From NCBI GenBank assembly GCA_965226855.1, contig CBDDEE010000032.1:744001-808000 (forward strand): 64,000 nucleotides of DNA, given 5' to 3'. This DNA comes from JAUXJB01 sp965226855 (GTDB lineage Bacteria > Myxococcota_A > UBA9160 > SZUA-336). A program made the position numbers and the translations under genes. The notes under the pieces are model-generated. The model was not told where the DNA came from, made no database searches, and saw only the letters and a program-made list of their open reading frames with translations. Positions 43,435 through 51,463 of this stretch are shown here, piece by piece; position 1 is the stretch's first letter; every line of letters starts with the position of its first letter.

Positions 43435-43439
43435 CTAGG

Positions 43440-43850
43440 GTGGTCCGCGAGCCTGCGGCCGTGTGCCCGTCTCCCAAGGAGGAACCGCCGTCTCTTCTGG
43501 GCCGGCACCTGATGCTCGAGGTCTACGAGTGTCCGAGCAAGGACCTCGATGATCCAGATGAGATACGCCAGCTCCTGCTCAATGCGGCCCGGGGAGCAGG
43601 CGCCACCGTGATCGACACGATGTTTCATCGCTTCAGTCCACAGGGCGTGAGCGGCGTCGTGGTGATTGCCGAGAGCCATCTCACCATCCACACCTGGCCC
43701 GAATACGGATGTGCGGCCCTCGACATGTTTAGCTGCTCCCCGCAGATCGATCTGGAGCAGATCGCCGAGCATCTGGCCCGGGAGCTCCGCGCACGCCGGC
43801 TCGATGCGAGGGTGGTCGAACGAGGCCGGATGCCGCACGCGGCTCCCTGA
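43440..43850 (+). CDS. speD: S-adenosylmethionine decarboxylase proenzyme
   Basis: This 136-residue pyruvoyl enzyme makes decarboxylated SAM, the aminopropyl donor for spermidine. Self-cleavage would occur between Glu78 and Ser79 in VVVIAESHLTIHTWPEYG. The conserved N-terminal GRHLMLEVYECP is present. GTG at 43440 begins right at the IS border and has no ribosome binding site, while GTG at 43461 is an alternative. Before IS insertion it followed pspA directly, so expression may now depend on the IS or be reduced. Confidence 0.88.
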   Translation: MVREPAAVCPSPKEEPPSLLGRHLMLEVYECPSKDLDDPDEIRQLLLNAARGAGATVIDTMFHRFSPQGVSGVVVIAESHLTIHTWPEYGCAALDMFSCSPQIDLEQIAEHLARELRARRLDARVVERGRMPHAAP

Positions 43851-43856
43851 TCCCAG

Positions 43857-45245
43857 ATGGTCCACCCCCTCGAGGCCCTGGTGAAGTTCTGTGCCGAGCC
43901 CCTCGTCCTCGTACGCACGGAGTTGCCTTCCCGCAGCCACCACTCCATGTTCGAGGTCGACTACGAGGCCAACATGGCGCTCTTCCTCGTCGCGCACTTC
44001 ACAGAGGGCTCGTCCTCGGCGCAGCGAAGCCGCTTTTCGGGCGCACTCAGGGATCGCCTGCAATGGAGCCGGGTCTATCGCGATCTGCTCGACGATCGGC
44101 TGATGCGCCAACCTTCCTTCGACCTGGCGGACTTCCGGGCCGCGAGCCAGGAGCTTCAGTTGGGCCTCGCCGTCTACCGTGTCGCTCTGGCCACCTTGTT
44201 CGCTGCGGCCGAGCTTCCCGAGGACGAGATCGCCTTCCTGAAGAGACTGCGGTCCACGCTCGTGCCGAGCGCACGCGAGGAGGAAGTGCGGAGGGTGGAG
44301 GCCGAGCTCTGCCAGGCCGCCGAGCTCGCGCCCGATCTCGCGGCGCACTTGAAGGGGCTCGAGGGGCCGCTGACCGTGAGGAGCGAGAGCGAGATTCGCA
44401 GCCTCGAGGCGTGTCTCGCGGAGCTCGGTGGGCTGGTGGGGCTCGAGCCGGTCAAGCAGGAAGTCAAGAAGCTCGTGAGCTTCTTGGAGGTGCAGAAGAA
44501 GCGTAAAGCGGTGGATCTTCCAACGGCTGGGCTCACGAATCACATGGTCTTCACCGGCAGTCCGGGCACCGGAAAGACCACAGTGGCGCGACTCGTGGCT
44601 CAGATCTTCCGTGCACTCGGGCTCTTGAGCAAGGGGCATCTGGTCGAGACCGATCGCAGCGGGATGGTCGGGCAGTACGTTGGCCATACAGAAGTGAAGA
44701 CTGCGCAGGTCGTCGAACAGGCGCTCGACGGCGTTTTGTTCATCGACGAGGCGTACAGCCTGGCGAAGGGAGGCGAGCGCGACTTCGGGCAGCGCGCTAT
44801 CGATACGCTGGTCAAGCGCATGGAGGACCACCGCGACCGTCTGGTGGTCATCGTGGCGGGCTATTCGGTGGAGATGACGGAGTTCATCGATTCGAACCCT
44901 GGGCTCCGCTCCCGGTTCAGCACGTATATTCACTTCGCGAACTACAACGAAGACGAGCTCGAACGCATCTTCGAGCAGTTGGCCGAGCACGGAGGCTGCC
45001 GGCTCGCAGAAAGCGCCCGAGTGGAACTGAGCACCCTATTCGGAGCGCGGCTCGCCCTCGCCGATCGCTCCTTCGGCAACGGCCGCTACGTCCGCAACAC
45101 GTTCGAGGCGATTCTCAGGAACCAGGCGCTTCGCCTCGCTCACGCGGAACAGGAGCCGACTCGCGAGGATCTCATGACGCTGCTTCCTGCTGACATCGTC
45201 GTCGCTCCTGATGCGGCCGCCAGGGTCGAGACGCATCGGAATTGA
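43857..45245 (+). CDS. AAA+ ATPase, CbxX/CfqX (SpoVK-like)
   Basis: This 462-residue protein has a helical N-terminal region (1-190) and an AAA+ domain of the CbxX type. Walker A is FTGSPGTGKTTVAR near 232-245 and Walker B is VLFIDEAYSLAKGG near 292-305, followed by SNPGLRSRFSTYIHF with the arginine finger region. CbxX relatives remodel protein complexes such as Rubisco. It starts six bases after speD and closes the PspA/polyamine cluster. The unusual N-terminal extension may give substrate choice. Confidence 0.88.
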   Translation: MVHPLEALVKFCAEPLVLVRTELPSRSHHSMFEVDYEANMALFLVAHFTEGSSSAQRSRFSGALRDRLQWSRVYRDLLDDRLMRQPSFDLADFRAASQELQLGLAVYRVALATLFAAAELPEDEIAFLKRLRSTLVPSAREEEVRRVEAELCQAAELAPDLAAHLKGLEGPLTVRSESEIRSLEACLAELGGLVGLEPVKQEVKKLVSFLEVQKKRKAVDLPTAGLTNHMVFTGSPGTGKTTVARLVAQIFRALGLLSKGHLVETDRSGMVGQYVGHTEVKTAQVVEQALDGVLFIDEAYSLAKGGERDFGQRAIDTLVKRMEDHRDRLVVIVAGYSVEMTEFIDSNPGLRSRFSTYIHFANYNEDELERIFEQLAEHGGCRLAESARVELSTLFGARLALADRSFGNGRYVRNTFEAILRNQALRLAHAEQEPTREDLMTLLPADIVVAPDAAARVETHRN

Positions 45246-45565
45246 GTGTTCGTGTCTTCTAAATCAAATACTTAGTGAGCGGAATATTACCCAGCCCAAG
45301 ATCGCGGCACTCCCAAGAGGCGACTCACCGACCTCAGAGCCGCTTCACCAGGTGGGTGTGCCGTGTGGACTCCGACGACCCGAGGCAGCCCCACGCGAGC
45401 TCCCGAGCTTTCAGCATGTGAAGCTGGCGCTTCGAGGCCTCGGCGAGTGCCACGTGGCCAGAGCTCGTGCGACCCTGCACGCGAGAGGTGCCTCCGCCGC
45501 GACCGAGATCGAAGCCGCGCTCTCCGACGCGACGGAGCTCATCGAATCGACGAACCACCGCCTCT
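45246..45565. other. stretch without a supported gene
   Basis: A minus-strand frame ending RELAWGCLGSSESTRHTHL has some coding texture but no start or family. Nothing else is visible. Confidence 0.4.
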
Positions 45566-46099
45566 TCAGTCTCCCGACCTCGCAGCGGCCCTATACTCGA
45601 TCCGTGAAGAGGCCTGATCAACTGGGGATACGGTTGGACTTCTAGAACCGTGCAGCTCTACGCGCCTTGTTTCGCCAGTATTCAGGCGAAGATCCAGATA
45701 AGAGTCAGCGTCCCCACCCAAAGACAGGAACCCTGAAATCTTCGGAGGCGAGCCGCTAGACCATTTAGCCGCCACGACAGCAGCGACGTCAACTTCAAAC
45801 GAGCGAATCACTCCGAGCGCTTGGTCCAGCCGAGATTGAACCGCTCTTAGATCGTCAGCTAATCGAGCTAGCGCCTCCGCCTCGCCTCCTGGGTAGCGAT
45901 CAAGGGCGATCGTCTTGAAGGGTATGAGCTGATCGCTAAGACGATCGATTCCGAGTTTCAACTGTTCACTCTGCGTTTCGAGTGTAGAGATCCTCGAACA
46001 AGTTGGGACCAATGTGGCGATCAACGTGGCCGCGATGGCGAGAACTCCCGTCACCATCCCGGTTTGGACGGCCGCCTTCTGATACCACCGCTGCGTCAT
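45566..46099 (-). CDS. membrane-anchored coiled-coil hypothetical protein
   Basis: This 177-residue protein has an N-terminal transmembrane segment (GMVTGVLAIAATLIATLVP, residues 14-32). A coiled coil follows (about 38-105), then a small C-terminal domain with SGFLSLGGDADSYLDLRLNT. No family is recognised. It stands upstream of and divergent from the higBA pair, and may be part of the same accessory segment. Confidence 0.55.
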   Translation of the reverse strand: MTQRWYQKAAVQTGMVTGVLAIAATLIATLVPTCSRISTLETQSEQLKLGIDRLSDQLIPFKTIALDRYPGGEAEALARLADDLRAVQSRLDQALGVIRSFEVDVAAVVAAKWSSGSPPKISGFLSLGGDADSYLDLRLNTGETRRVELHGSRSPTVSPVDQASSRIEYRAAARSGD

Positions 46100-46361
46100 G
46101 ATTCGCTGTTTCCGCTCCCCCTAGAAGCAGCAATCCTACAAGAGTGTGTACTTCGAGGCCGGCGTACATCAATCTCGTGGGGACGGATGGGTCAGGCTCG
46201 GGACGACGAAAATCGTTTGGAGGAGCTGCGGGTCAGGTCTCGCGGATGGTCCCGCCGCGCATAAGTGTCTCGACCTCAGCGCCCCGGAGGGTGTCCGTCT
46301 CGGCCCCCGGGTCCTGCTGGGCTCGGCGGCTTCCTGTTTCTTGCCGCTTTAGACTTTGCGC

Positions 46362-46390
46362 TTGATACCCGATACGTATCAGGTTACTAT
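46362..46390 (+). promoter_or_regulatory. higBA promoter with overlapping operator palindrome
   Basis: TTGATA at 46362-46367 and TACTAT at 46385-46390 are spaced by 17 bases, a good sigma-70 promoter. Between them lies TGATAC-n7-GTATCA (46363-46381) with GATACGTATC nested inside, a plausible HigA operator covering the -35 and spacer. The higB ATG begins only five bases after the -10 box, so the transcript should be leaderless or nearly so. Confidence 0.65.
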
Positions 46391-46395
46391 AGAGC

Positions 46396-46674
46396 ATGAT
46401 TCGGAGGATTCGTCATCGAGGGCTGAAGAAGCTCTGCGAGGATGACGACGCCAGCAGGGTCAACGCCCAACACGCCGACAAGCTCCGGGAGATTCTCCTG
46501 GTCTTGGACGCCGCGGCGGTGCCGAACGACGCCGATTTGCCCGGCTACAAGCTCCACCGGCTCAAGCCGGCGAAGGAGGGGCGTTGGTCGATCTGGATAT
46601 CCGGGAACTGGCGGGTGACGTTCTCTTTCGACGGACACGAAGTCACCGACGTGAACTACGAGGACTACCACTAG
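46396..46674 (+). CDS. higB: HigB/RelE-type toxin
   Basis: This 92-residue ribosome-dependent mRNA interferase-like toxin begins MIRRIRHRGLKKLCEDDD. The conserved DLPGYKLHRLKPAKEGRWSI and WISGNWRVTFSFDG carry the active-site basic residues of the HigB branch. Toxin-first gene order with the antitoxin 13 bases downstream is typical of higBA. Autoregulation is supported by the palindrome over the promoter. Confidence 0.92.
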   Translation: MIRRIRHRGLKKLCEDDDASRVNAQHADKLREILLVLDAAAVPNDADLPGYKLHRLKPAKEGRWSIWISGNWRVTFSFDGHEVTDVNYEDYH

Positions 46675-46687
46675 AAGGAGGTGCGAC

Positions 46688-46972
46688 ATGCCGATGAAGA
46701 ACCCCCCGCATCCCGGCCAGGTCGTGCGCCGTGCCATCAGCGACGGACTCGGTCTCACGATCACCGCGGCCGCCGAGGGCCTTGGGGTGTCCCGCAAGCA
46801 GCTCACGCAGATCGTGAACGAGCATGCCGGGATTTCTCCCGAGATGGCGATTCGTCTCGAGAAGGGCCTCGGCAGCTCGGCGGAAGCTTGGCTCCGCATG
46901 CAGGCCGCCTACGACCTGGCACAGGCCCAGAAGGCGTCCAAGATCAAGATCAAGAAGCTCGAGCCGGCCTAG
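46688..46972 (+). CDS. higA: HigA-type antitoxin
   Basis: This 94-residue XRE/HTH protein has PPHPGQVVRRAISDGLGL, then a helix-turn-helix (TAAAEGLGVSRKQLTQIVN) and SPEMAIRLEKGLGSSAEAWL. It neutralises HigB and represses the operon by binding the upstream palindrome. It has a strong GAAGGAGG ribosome binding site. The tail is Lys-rich. Confidence 0.93.
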   Translation: MPMKNPPHPGQVVRRAISDGLGLTITAAAEGLGVSRKQLTQIVNEHAGISPEMAIRLEKGLGSSAEAWLRMQAAYDLAQAQKASKIKIKKLEPA

Positions 46973-46993
46973 GCCGCGACGGAAGGTGCCGAA

Positions 46994-47487
46994 GTGCCAG
47001 AAGACGTGACCGCCGACAGTGGTGAAGCAGCGGCGCTCCGAAAGGAGACCCTCGACCGCTTCTAGGCCTTCCGCGCGAAGGCCGAAGAGTTGAAGGAGGG
47101 CGGTTTCGTCCGGCGCACGAGGGGCAACCCATCTACCTCCGCTGGTCCAAAGAGGGCTTCACGTCTGACGGGCCCGACCTCGACCAGCGTAAAGCTACCG
47201 GTGCCACGGTCCGCATCTTCTTATCGCAGAAAGACGACATCTCGTGCGCCACGATCGGTGGTCTCAACGACCCGGCTCTGACACAGAATTGGCGGGCCGA
47301 GAACAAGGCGGTGCGTAATTCGCTCGCCGCTGCTTTGCGGCAATCCGCCACGTTGTCCGCCTTACCCGGCGACGACGCGACCCTGACGCTCGAACAGGCG
47401 CTAGATGCGTGGCTCTACGGCGATCTCACCCACGTCCGAAACCGCAACGAAGGCCGACGCCGGCATGAACGCCGATTGACCTCGTGA
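46994..47487 (+). pseudogene. broken unknown gene downstream of higBA
   Basis: GTG at 46994 opens PEDVTADSGEAAALRKETLD, followed by an in-frame TAG at 47063 and AFRAKAEELKEGG. A frameshift near 47110 then gives HEGQPIYLRWSKEGFTSDGP, TVRIFLSQKDDISCATIGGL and EQALDAWLYGDLTHVRNRNE before TGA. The second part is clearly coding-like over 120 codons but lacks a start. Family unknown. It may have been a third gene of the toxin-antitoxin locus. Confidence 0.5.
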
Positions 47488-47545
47488 GCTGCAGGCACTC
47501 CAGGACTCGAGCTCCTCCAGGAGGTCTATCGCTGGGGTATGGACA

Positions 47546-47735
47546 GTGTCTTTGGCGTCTACGAGCCGGAAGAGGCTCTGGAAAATCTACTCGGGCTTCG
47601 CGGGAGCGAAAGACGCGGATGAGGCCGCGGACGGGCTAAGTGCAGGGGGTGCTCCGAAGGACCTAGTGGACTTTTGCGTGGATAGCGCGGGTTTGAGGCC
47701 CGGGGACCGCGTGCTCGACGTGGGTTGCGGCCTAG
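47546..47735 (+). pseudogene. SAM methyltransferase, 5' part split by IS
   Basis: The frame ends GDRVLDVGCGL at the CTAG target of IS copy 2. Joining GGCCTAG to the sequence after the element at 49011 restores VLDVGCGLGRVGVPLAMQG, the complete SAM-binding motif I. The N-terminal 25 residues are uncertain because an overlapping frame beginning MDSVFGVYEPEEALENLLGL also looks coding. Confidence 0.75.
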
Positions 47736-49006
47736 CAGGCTGCGGAGAAAGTGACTGGGTTGGGCGGGACGCCTCTGACGGGAGGCGTGCCGAGCAGGGA
47801 GAGGGATCGCCGTTCCCGGTACGAACCGGTTCGGTGTCGCACGGGTAGATCTTGCGGGATCATGAGCTATGTCGCCTCCAACAGGTTGCGGATACGGACC
47901 AGGTTGTAGGCCGCAGCAGTGAAGGTGAAGACCCAGCCGACCCGATCCGTGCCCCGGTGCCGGGTCTTGCGCATCAAGCCCACCGTCTTCATCCAGCCAA
48001 ACACCTCCTCCACCCGTTTGCGGAAGCGCTGGCTCACCTCGTAGCCCGGGTGTCCTGTGGTCCTTCGATCGATCGCGCTTCGGCGGTTCGTCGTGTTCTG
48101 TGCCACGTGCGGGGTAACGCTCCAGGCCCGAAGCGCCTGCACAAAGCTCTTGGCGTCGTAGCCCTTGTCTCCAGCCAGGGTGATCCGGCGAGCGCCCCCC
48201 AGACCCAGCACCATCTCGAGAGCCGCTTCGCGCTCCGCATACCCCGACGCCTGAGTGAGCTTCGCCGCCACCACCAGGCCGTTGCGGTTCTCCGTCACGA
48301 CGTGTCCCTGATACGCGAGCCGCGCGCCCTGGCCCCTCATCCCCGCCAGTCGGGCGTCCGGATCCGTCCTCGACGCATGCGTCTGGTTGCTCCGCTTCTC
48401 GCCCCGGAAGTTGACCGTCGGGTTGCCCGGGTCGTCATCGTCCCTGCGCTTCTCGTCCTTGCGCACGAAGCTCTTCTGGCTCGCCCACGCCTCGATCAGC
48501 GTCCCGTCCACCGTGAAGTGCTCCGATGACACCAACCCCTCCGACTCCGCCTGCGCCAGCACCGCCTCGAAGAAATGCTGAGCGATCTCGCCCTTCAGCA
48601 GCCGTTCCCGATTCTTGGTGAACACCGTCGCGCTGAACACCTCATCGTCCAGCTCCAGGCCCACGAACCAGCGGTAGAGCAGGTTGTAGTCGATCTGCTC
48701 GATCAGCTGGCGCTCGCTCCGGATCGTGTACAGCACCTGCAACAGCAGCGCCCGCAACAGCTGCTCCGGCGGGACCGACGGTCGGCCGACCCCTTTGGCG
48801 TAGATACCATCGAAGCGTCGCGACAGCTGCTCCAGCGCCGCGTCCACCAGTCGCCGGATCGCTCGAAGCGGATGGTCCTCGGGAATCCGGGACTCCAGCG
48901 ATACGTAGCTGAAGATCCCACCCTGGAGCGTCTGCGGTCCTCTCACATCTCCCCCTTGGGGCTTCCCTCAAAGGTACCCTTCGATGAGGAGTTTTTCAGC
49001 AGCCTG
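47736..49006 (-). mobile_element. IS5-family insertion sequence, copy 2 (inverted)
   Basis: This 1271-base copy is in the opposite orientation to copy 1. It is flanked by CTAG at 47732-47735 and 49007-49010, with the same terminal repeats. The direct CTAG repeats at each copy show independent insertions rather than an inversion between them. Confidence 0.92.
47867..48946 (-). CDS. IS5-family DDE transposase (copy 2)
   Basis: This 359-residue protein is identical in translation to copy 1, with the same DDE residues (VDGTLIEAW, AGDKGYDAK, VEEVFGWMK). It reads toward the 5' part of the methyltransferase it interrupts. Confidence 0.92.
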   Translation of the reverse strand: MRGPQTLQGGIFSYVSLESRIPEDHPLRAIRRLVDAALEQLSRRFDGIYAKGVGRPSVPPEQLLRALLLQVLYTIRSERQLIEQIDYNLLYRWFVGLELDDEVFSATVFTKNRERLLKGEIAQHFFEAVLAQAESEGLVSSEHFTVDGTLIEAWASQKSFVRKDEKRRDDDDPGNPTVNFRGEKRSNQTHASRTDPDARLAGMRGQGARLAYQGHVVTENRNGLVVAAKLTQASGYAEREAALEMVLGLGGARRITLAGDKGYDAKSFVQALRAWSVTPHVAQNTTNRRSAIDRRTTGHPGYEVSQRFRKRVEEVFGWMKTVGLMRKTRHRGTDRVGWVFTFTAAAYNLVRIRNLLEAT

Positions 49007-49666
49007 CTAGGCAGGGTTGGCGTTCCGTTGGCGATGCAGGGTATGGCTGTTGTGGGCATCGATGCGTGGGCGGACGGCCTCGCCGTCACGGCAGCCTGGG
49101 CGAGAAGGGAAGATCTGGATTTTCCGCTGATCGAGGCGGACCTTTGTGATCTCCCCTGGAAGGCGTTGGCGGGCGAAGCGGGGTTCGACGCCCTGCTCTC
49201 TATTGGAACCTTGTTCGAGCACTTCCCCGACTCAGACCAGCAGGCTCGCGAGCTGTCGGTCGAACTGAATCATCTGCTCAAGCCGGGCGGACGCTGCCTG
49301 ATCTTCATTGGGGCCAACCACCGCGATGAGGTACTTCGGGCCGCGCAGATCGAGCCCTGGAGCGGCACTGCCGTGGTTCAAACGTGGGCTCTCCGCGGAC
49401 CTGGACACTTCCTCTTGAACGAGAGACGGTTTCGAGCCGACGAGGAGCGCTTCTACAACCGGTACATCCACATCGAGCCCAGAGCCCCGCTTCGAGAGTC
49501 CCGTGAGATCGTTCGTTCCTACACCCACGAAGACCTGATCAAGCTGCTGCGCGAAGCCGGATTGGTCCACCAGCGATCGTGGGGTGCGGCTGGGCAGACG
49601 GGTCCGTACACCGAGTACACACCGGAAAGCCGGATCATGGTCGTGCTGGCTCAGAAGGAGCGATAG
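49007..49666 (+). pseudogene. SAM methyltransferase, 3' part split by IS
   Basis: After the IS the frame continues GRVGVPLAMQGMAVVGID, then LKPGGRCLIFIGANHRDE (post-motif III) and a C-terminal part ending MVVLAQKER. It equals a complete class I methyltransferase C-terminal two thirds. Substrate is unknown. An open frame running from inside the IS into this segment is an artefact. Confidence 0.75.
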
Positions 49667-49887
49667 TCGGTCTGTCGGACTTCACGAATGGAGACGTAGG
49701 GTAGAGCCGAGGGGGACCTACCCCCGAAAGTCCACACCGAGAATCCCCAACCCCCACAATCACTTACACCTCAATGGGGACCTTGTGGTTTGAGGGACGA
49801 AGGTCCCAGCGCCCGCTCCAGAAGAGATTGCCCCGTGGACGCAACCGGACGTAGAGTAGTCTCAGTGAGGGGCAGGGAGAAGCGGAA

Positions 49888-50199
49888 ATGGCGATCATCG
49901 TCAACCACTTCCAGCGTCGAGACGGCAAGGATCCCGAGGCTCTCGGTAGCGCCGCTTACGACTACTGCCGTGCTGCGCGCACCAACCCGGGTATGCAGAG
50001 CTGCCGCTACTACTGGGTGAACTTGGACCTCATCGTCATCCAGGGCGAAGCGGAGTCGTTCGAGGTCTTCGACCGCCCGCCGACGCCGGAGGGTGCGAAG
50101 GCGTCGTTCGCGCTACAGGATCTGGCGCGCCTTACACAGACCGAGCGCTGGCAGGAGCCCCGCGCCGCCGAGGAGGGATACCGCCTGGGAGGACGGTAG
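49888..50199 (+). CDS. small hypothetical protein
   Basis: This 103-residue protein begins MAIIVNHFQRRDGKDPEALG and contains MQSCRYYWVNLDLIVIQGEA. It resembles a short family of NIPSNAP/ABM-like proteins seen in environmental genomes. ATG follows GGGAGAAGCGGAA. Function is unknown. Confidence 0.6.
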   Translation: MAIIVNHFQRRDGKDPEALGSAAYDYCRAARTNPGMQSCRYYWVNLDLIVIQGEAESFEVFDRPPTPEGAKASFALQDLARLTQTERWQEPRAAEEGYRLGGR

Positions 50200-50375
50200 C
50201 CGGTCTCGGCTGGATTCTGGAGTGTGCCGGAGGTCGCGCAAAGCCAAGGGCTCTAGCTCGATCGCTGTGCGGCGATGTGAACCGCTATGTTCCCCCCCCC
50301 CAAAACTGTAGCGGAACGCATGGTCCACGCGACGCTGCCACCACCTATGATGGGTGAGGGGGTAAGGAGAACGAG

Positions 50376-50591
50376 ATGGCGGAGAGCGTCTACAAGGTGA
50401 TCGAGCTGGTGGGCACAAGCACGGAGTCTTGGGAGATGGCAGCCTCGACTGCCGTCAACCGAGCGGCCAAGAGCTTGCGAGATCTCCGGATCGCGGAAAT
50501 CGTCGAACTCGACATGCAGCTCGACGAGGAGGGCATCGCTGCATATCGGGCAAAGGTGAAGGTCTCCTTCAAGTATGAGGGTGGCGACTGA
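50376..50591 (+). CDS. dodecin, flavin-binding protein
   Basis: This 71-residue protein has VYKVIELVGTSTESWEMAAS, RAAKSLRDLRIAEIVELDMQ and YRAKVKVSFKYEGGD. The length and order match dodecins, dodecameric flavin-storage proteins. The ATG follows GGTAAGGAGAACGAG. Confidence 0.93.
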   Translation: MAESVYKVIELVGTSTESWEMAASTAVNRAAKSLRDLRIAEIVELDMQLDEEGIAAYRAKVKVSFKYEGGD

Positions 50592-51419
50592 GAGAATCCC
50601 GTATGAGGTCGAGCGGGGCTATTGGTTCGCTTGTGTAGGTGCGGACTATTCTTGGGGAGGATCCGTTGTTCATTTCGAAAAGTCATTCCGGGGTGTGTTC
50701 ATCGGCCCAGCGTGCACGGTCCGCCGTCCACGGGCATCAGGCGAGCAAGAGGGCGGGGGTGAGGGGAGGGCGCTCCCCGAAGAGCACTACGAGCTCTTTC
50801 GGAGCCGCAGCTCGTGCAAATCGCCGTCTTCGATAATGTGCGTGGTCTCGGGTGCTCAATTTTGTGGCGACCAAGCGGAAGCTCATCGAGAGGTTCCCCA
50901 GGCACCCGGTCCTGGGGATCACCATTGCGCGACAGGTGCGGCCGCCCTCGGACGCCCCTCTATCCGTGCCGGCAGACTTTCGCCGGTCACCCCATCCTTC
51001 ATTCGCCCATAGGCGATTGCGAGGTCACGTGGCGGAGATAGGGCCCGGTGGCTCGCCGCCGCCTCCTCCCCGCCGAAACGCGCTCTCGTGCCTCTTCACC
51101 CAGGAATCGCCCGAAACCGGCCTTCGAGGTTGCCCCAGGATCGACGATCTCGGGCCGGTCCGACCTGTAGTACCTCCCTCTACAGACCAACTCTTAATTG
51201 TGTCAGTCGGTCGTCCCGCGCGCCGAGCAAAGGGGCACCTGGGAGGGAACCCGGGGAGACCGCGAGCAAGAGGGGTCGGTCGTCGTTGAGCTTCTACGAG
51301 GGGCGCTTGCGCCGGGCGCCTGTGGGACGGAGCGCCAGAGCCTCGTCGGCTTCGCACGCCTTGCCGCGGGCGTCGCATTGAATCCCATACAGTCGAGTAC
51401 TGTCTTATAAGTGCTGTCT
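50592..51419. other. 828-base region without a supported gene
   Basis: Frames such as RALRALSEPQLVQIAVFDNV have weak coding texture but no start, family or ribosome binding site. GC content drops sharply after 51380, just before the integrase. Confidence 0.45.
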
Positions 51420-51458
51420 GTATCTATTGAATATAGATACGCATAATGTATCTTATGC
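51420..51458. promoter_or_regulatory. two adjacent palindromes upstream of integrase
   Basis: GTATCTAT-n5-ATAGATAC (51420-51440) is followed directly by GCATAA-n6-TTATGC (51441-51458). They lie in an unusually AT-rich stretch overlapping alternative starts of the integrase, so repressor or recombinase binding is likely. The second shares GCATAA/TTATGC with the sites before the integrase at 8570. Confidence 0.6.
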
Positions 51459-51463
51459 GAAGT

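Noticed and set aside
43416..44990. 524-codon minus-strand open frame
   Set aside because: Antisense to speD and the AAA+ gene, whose motifs are unambiguous.
33874..47065. TAG reassigned to a sense codon
   Set aside because: TAG is used as a normal stop by pspA and other genes, and broken genes also contain TAA, TGA and frameshifts.
42160..49010. inversion between the two IS copies
   Set aside because: Each copy is flanked by its own matching CTAG and interrupts sequence that rejoins correctly, so no inversion has occurred.
48575..49666. 363-codon frame fusing IS sequence to a methyltransferase
   Set aside because: The front half is antisense transposase; only the part after 49007 is real, as a split gene.
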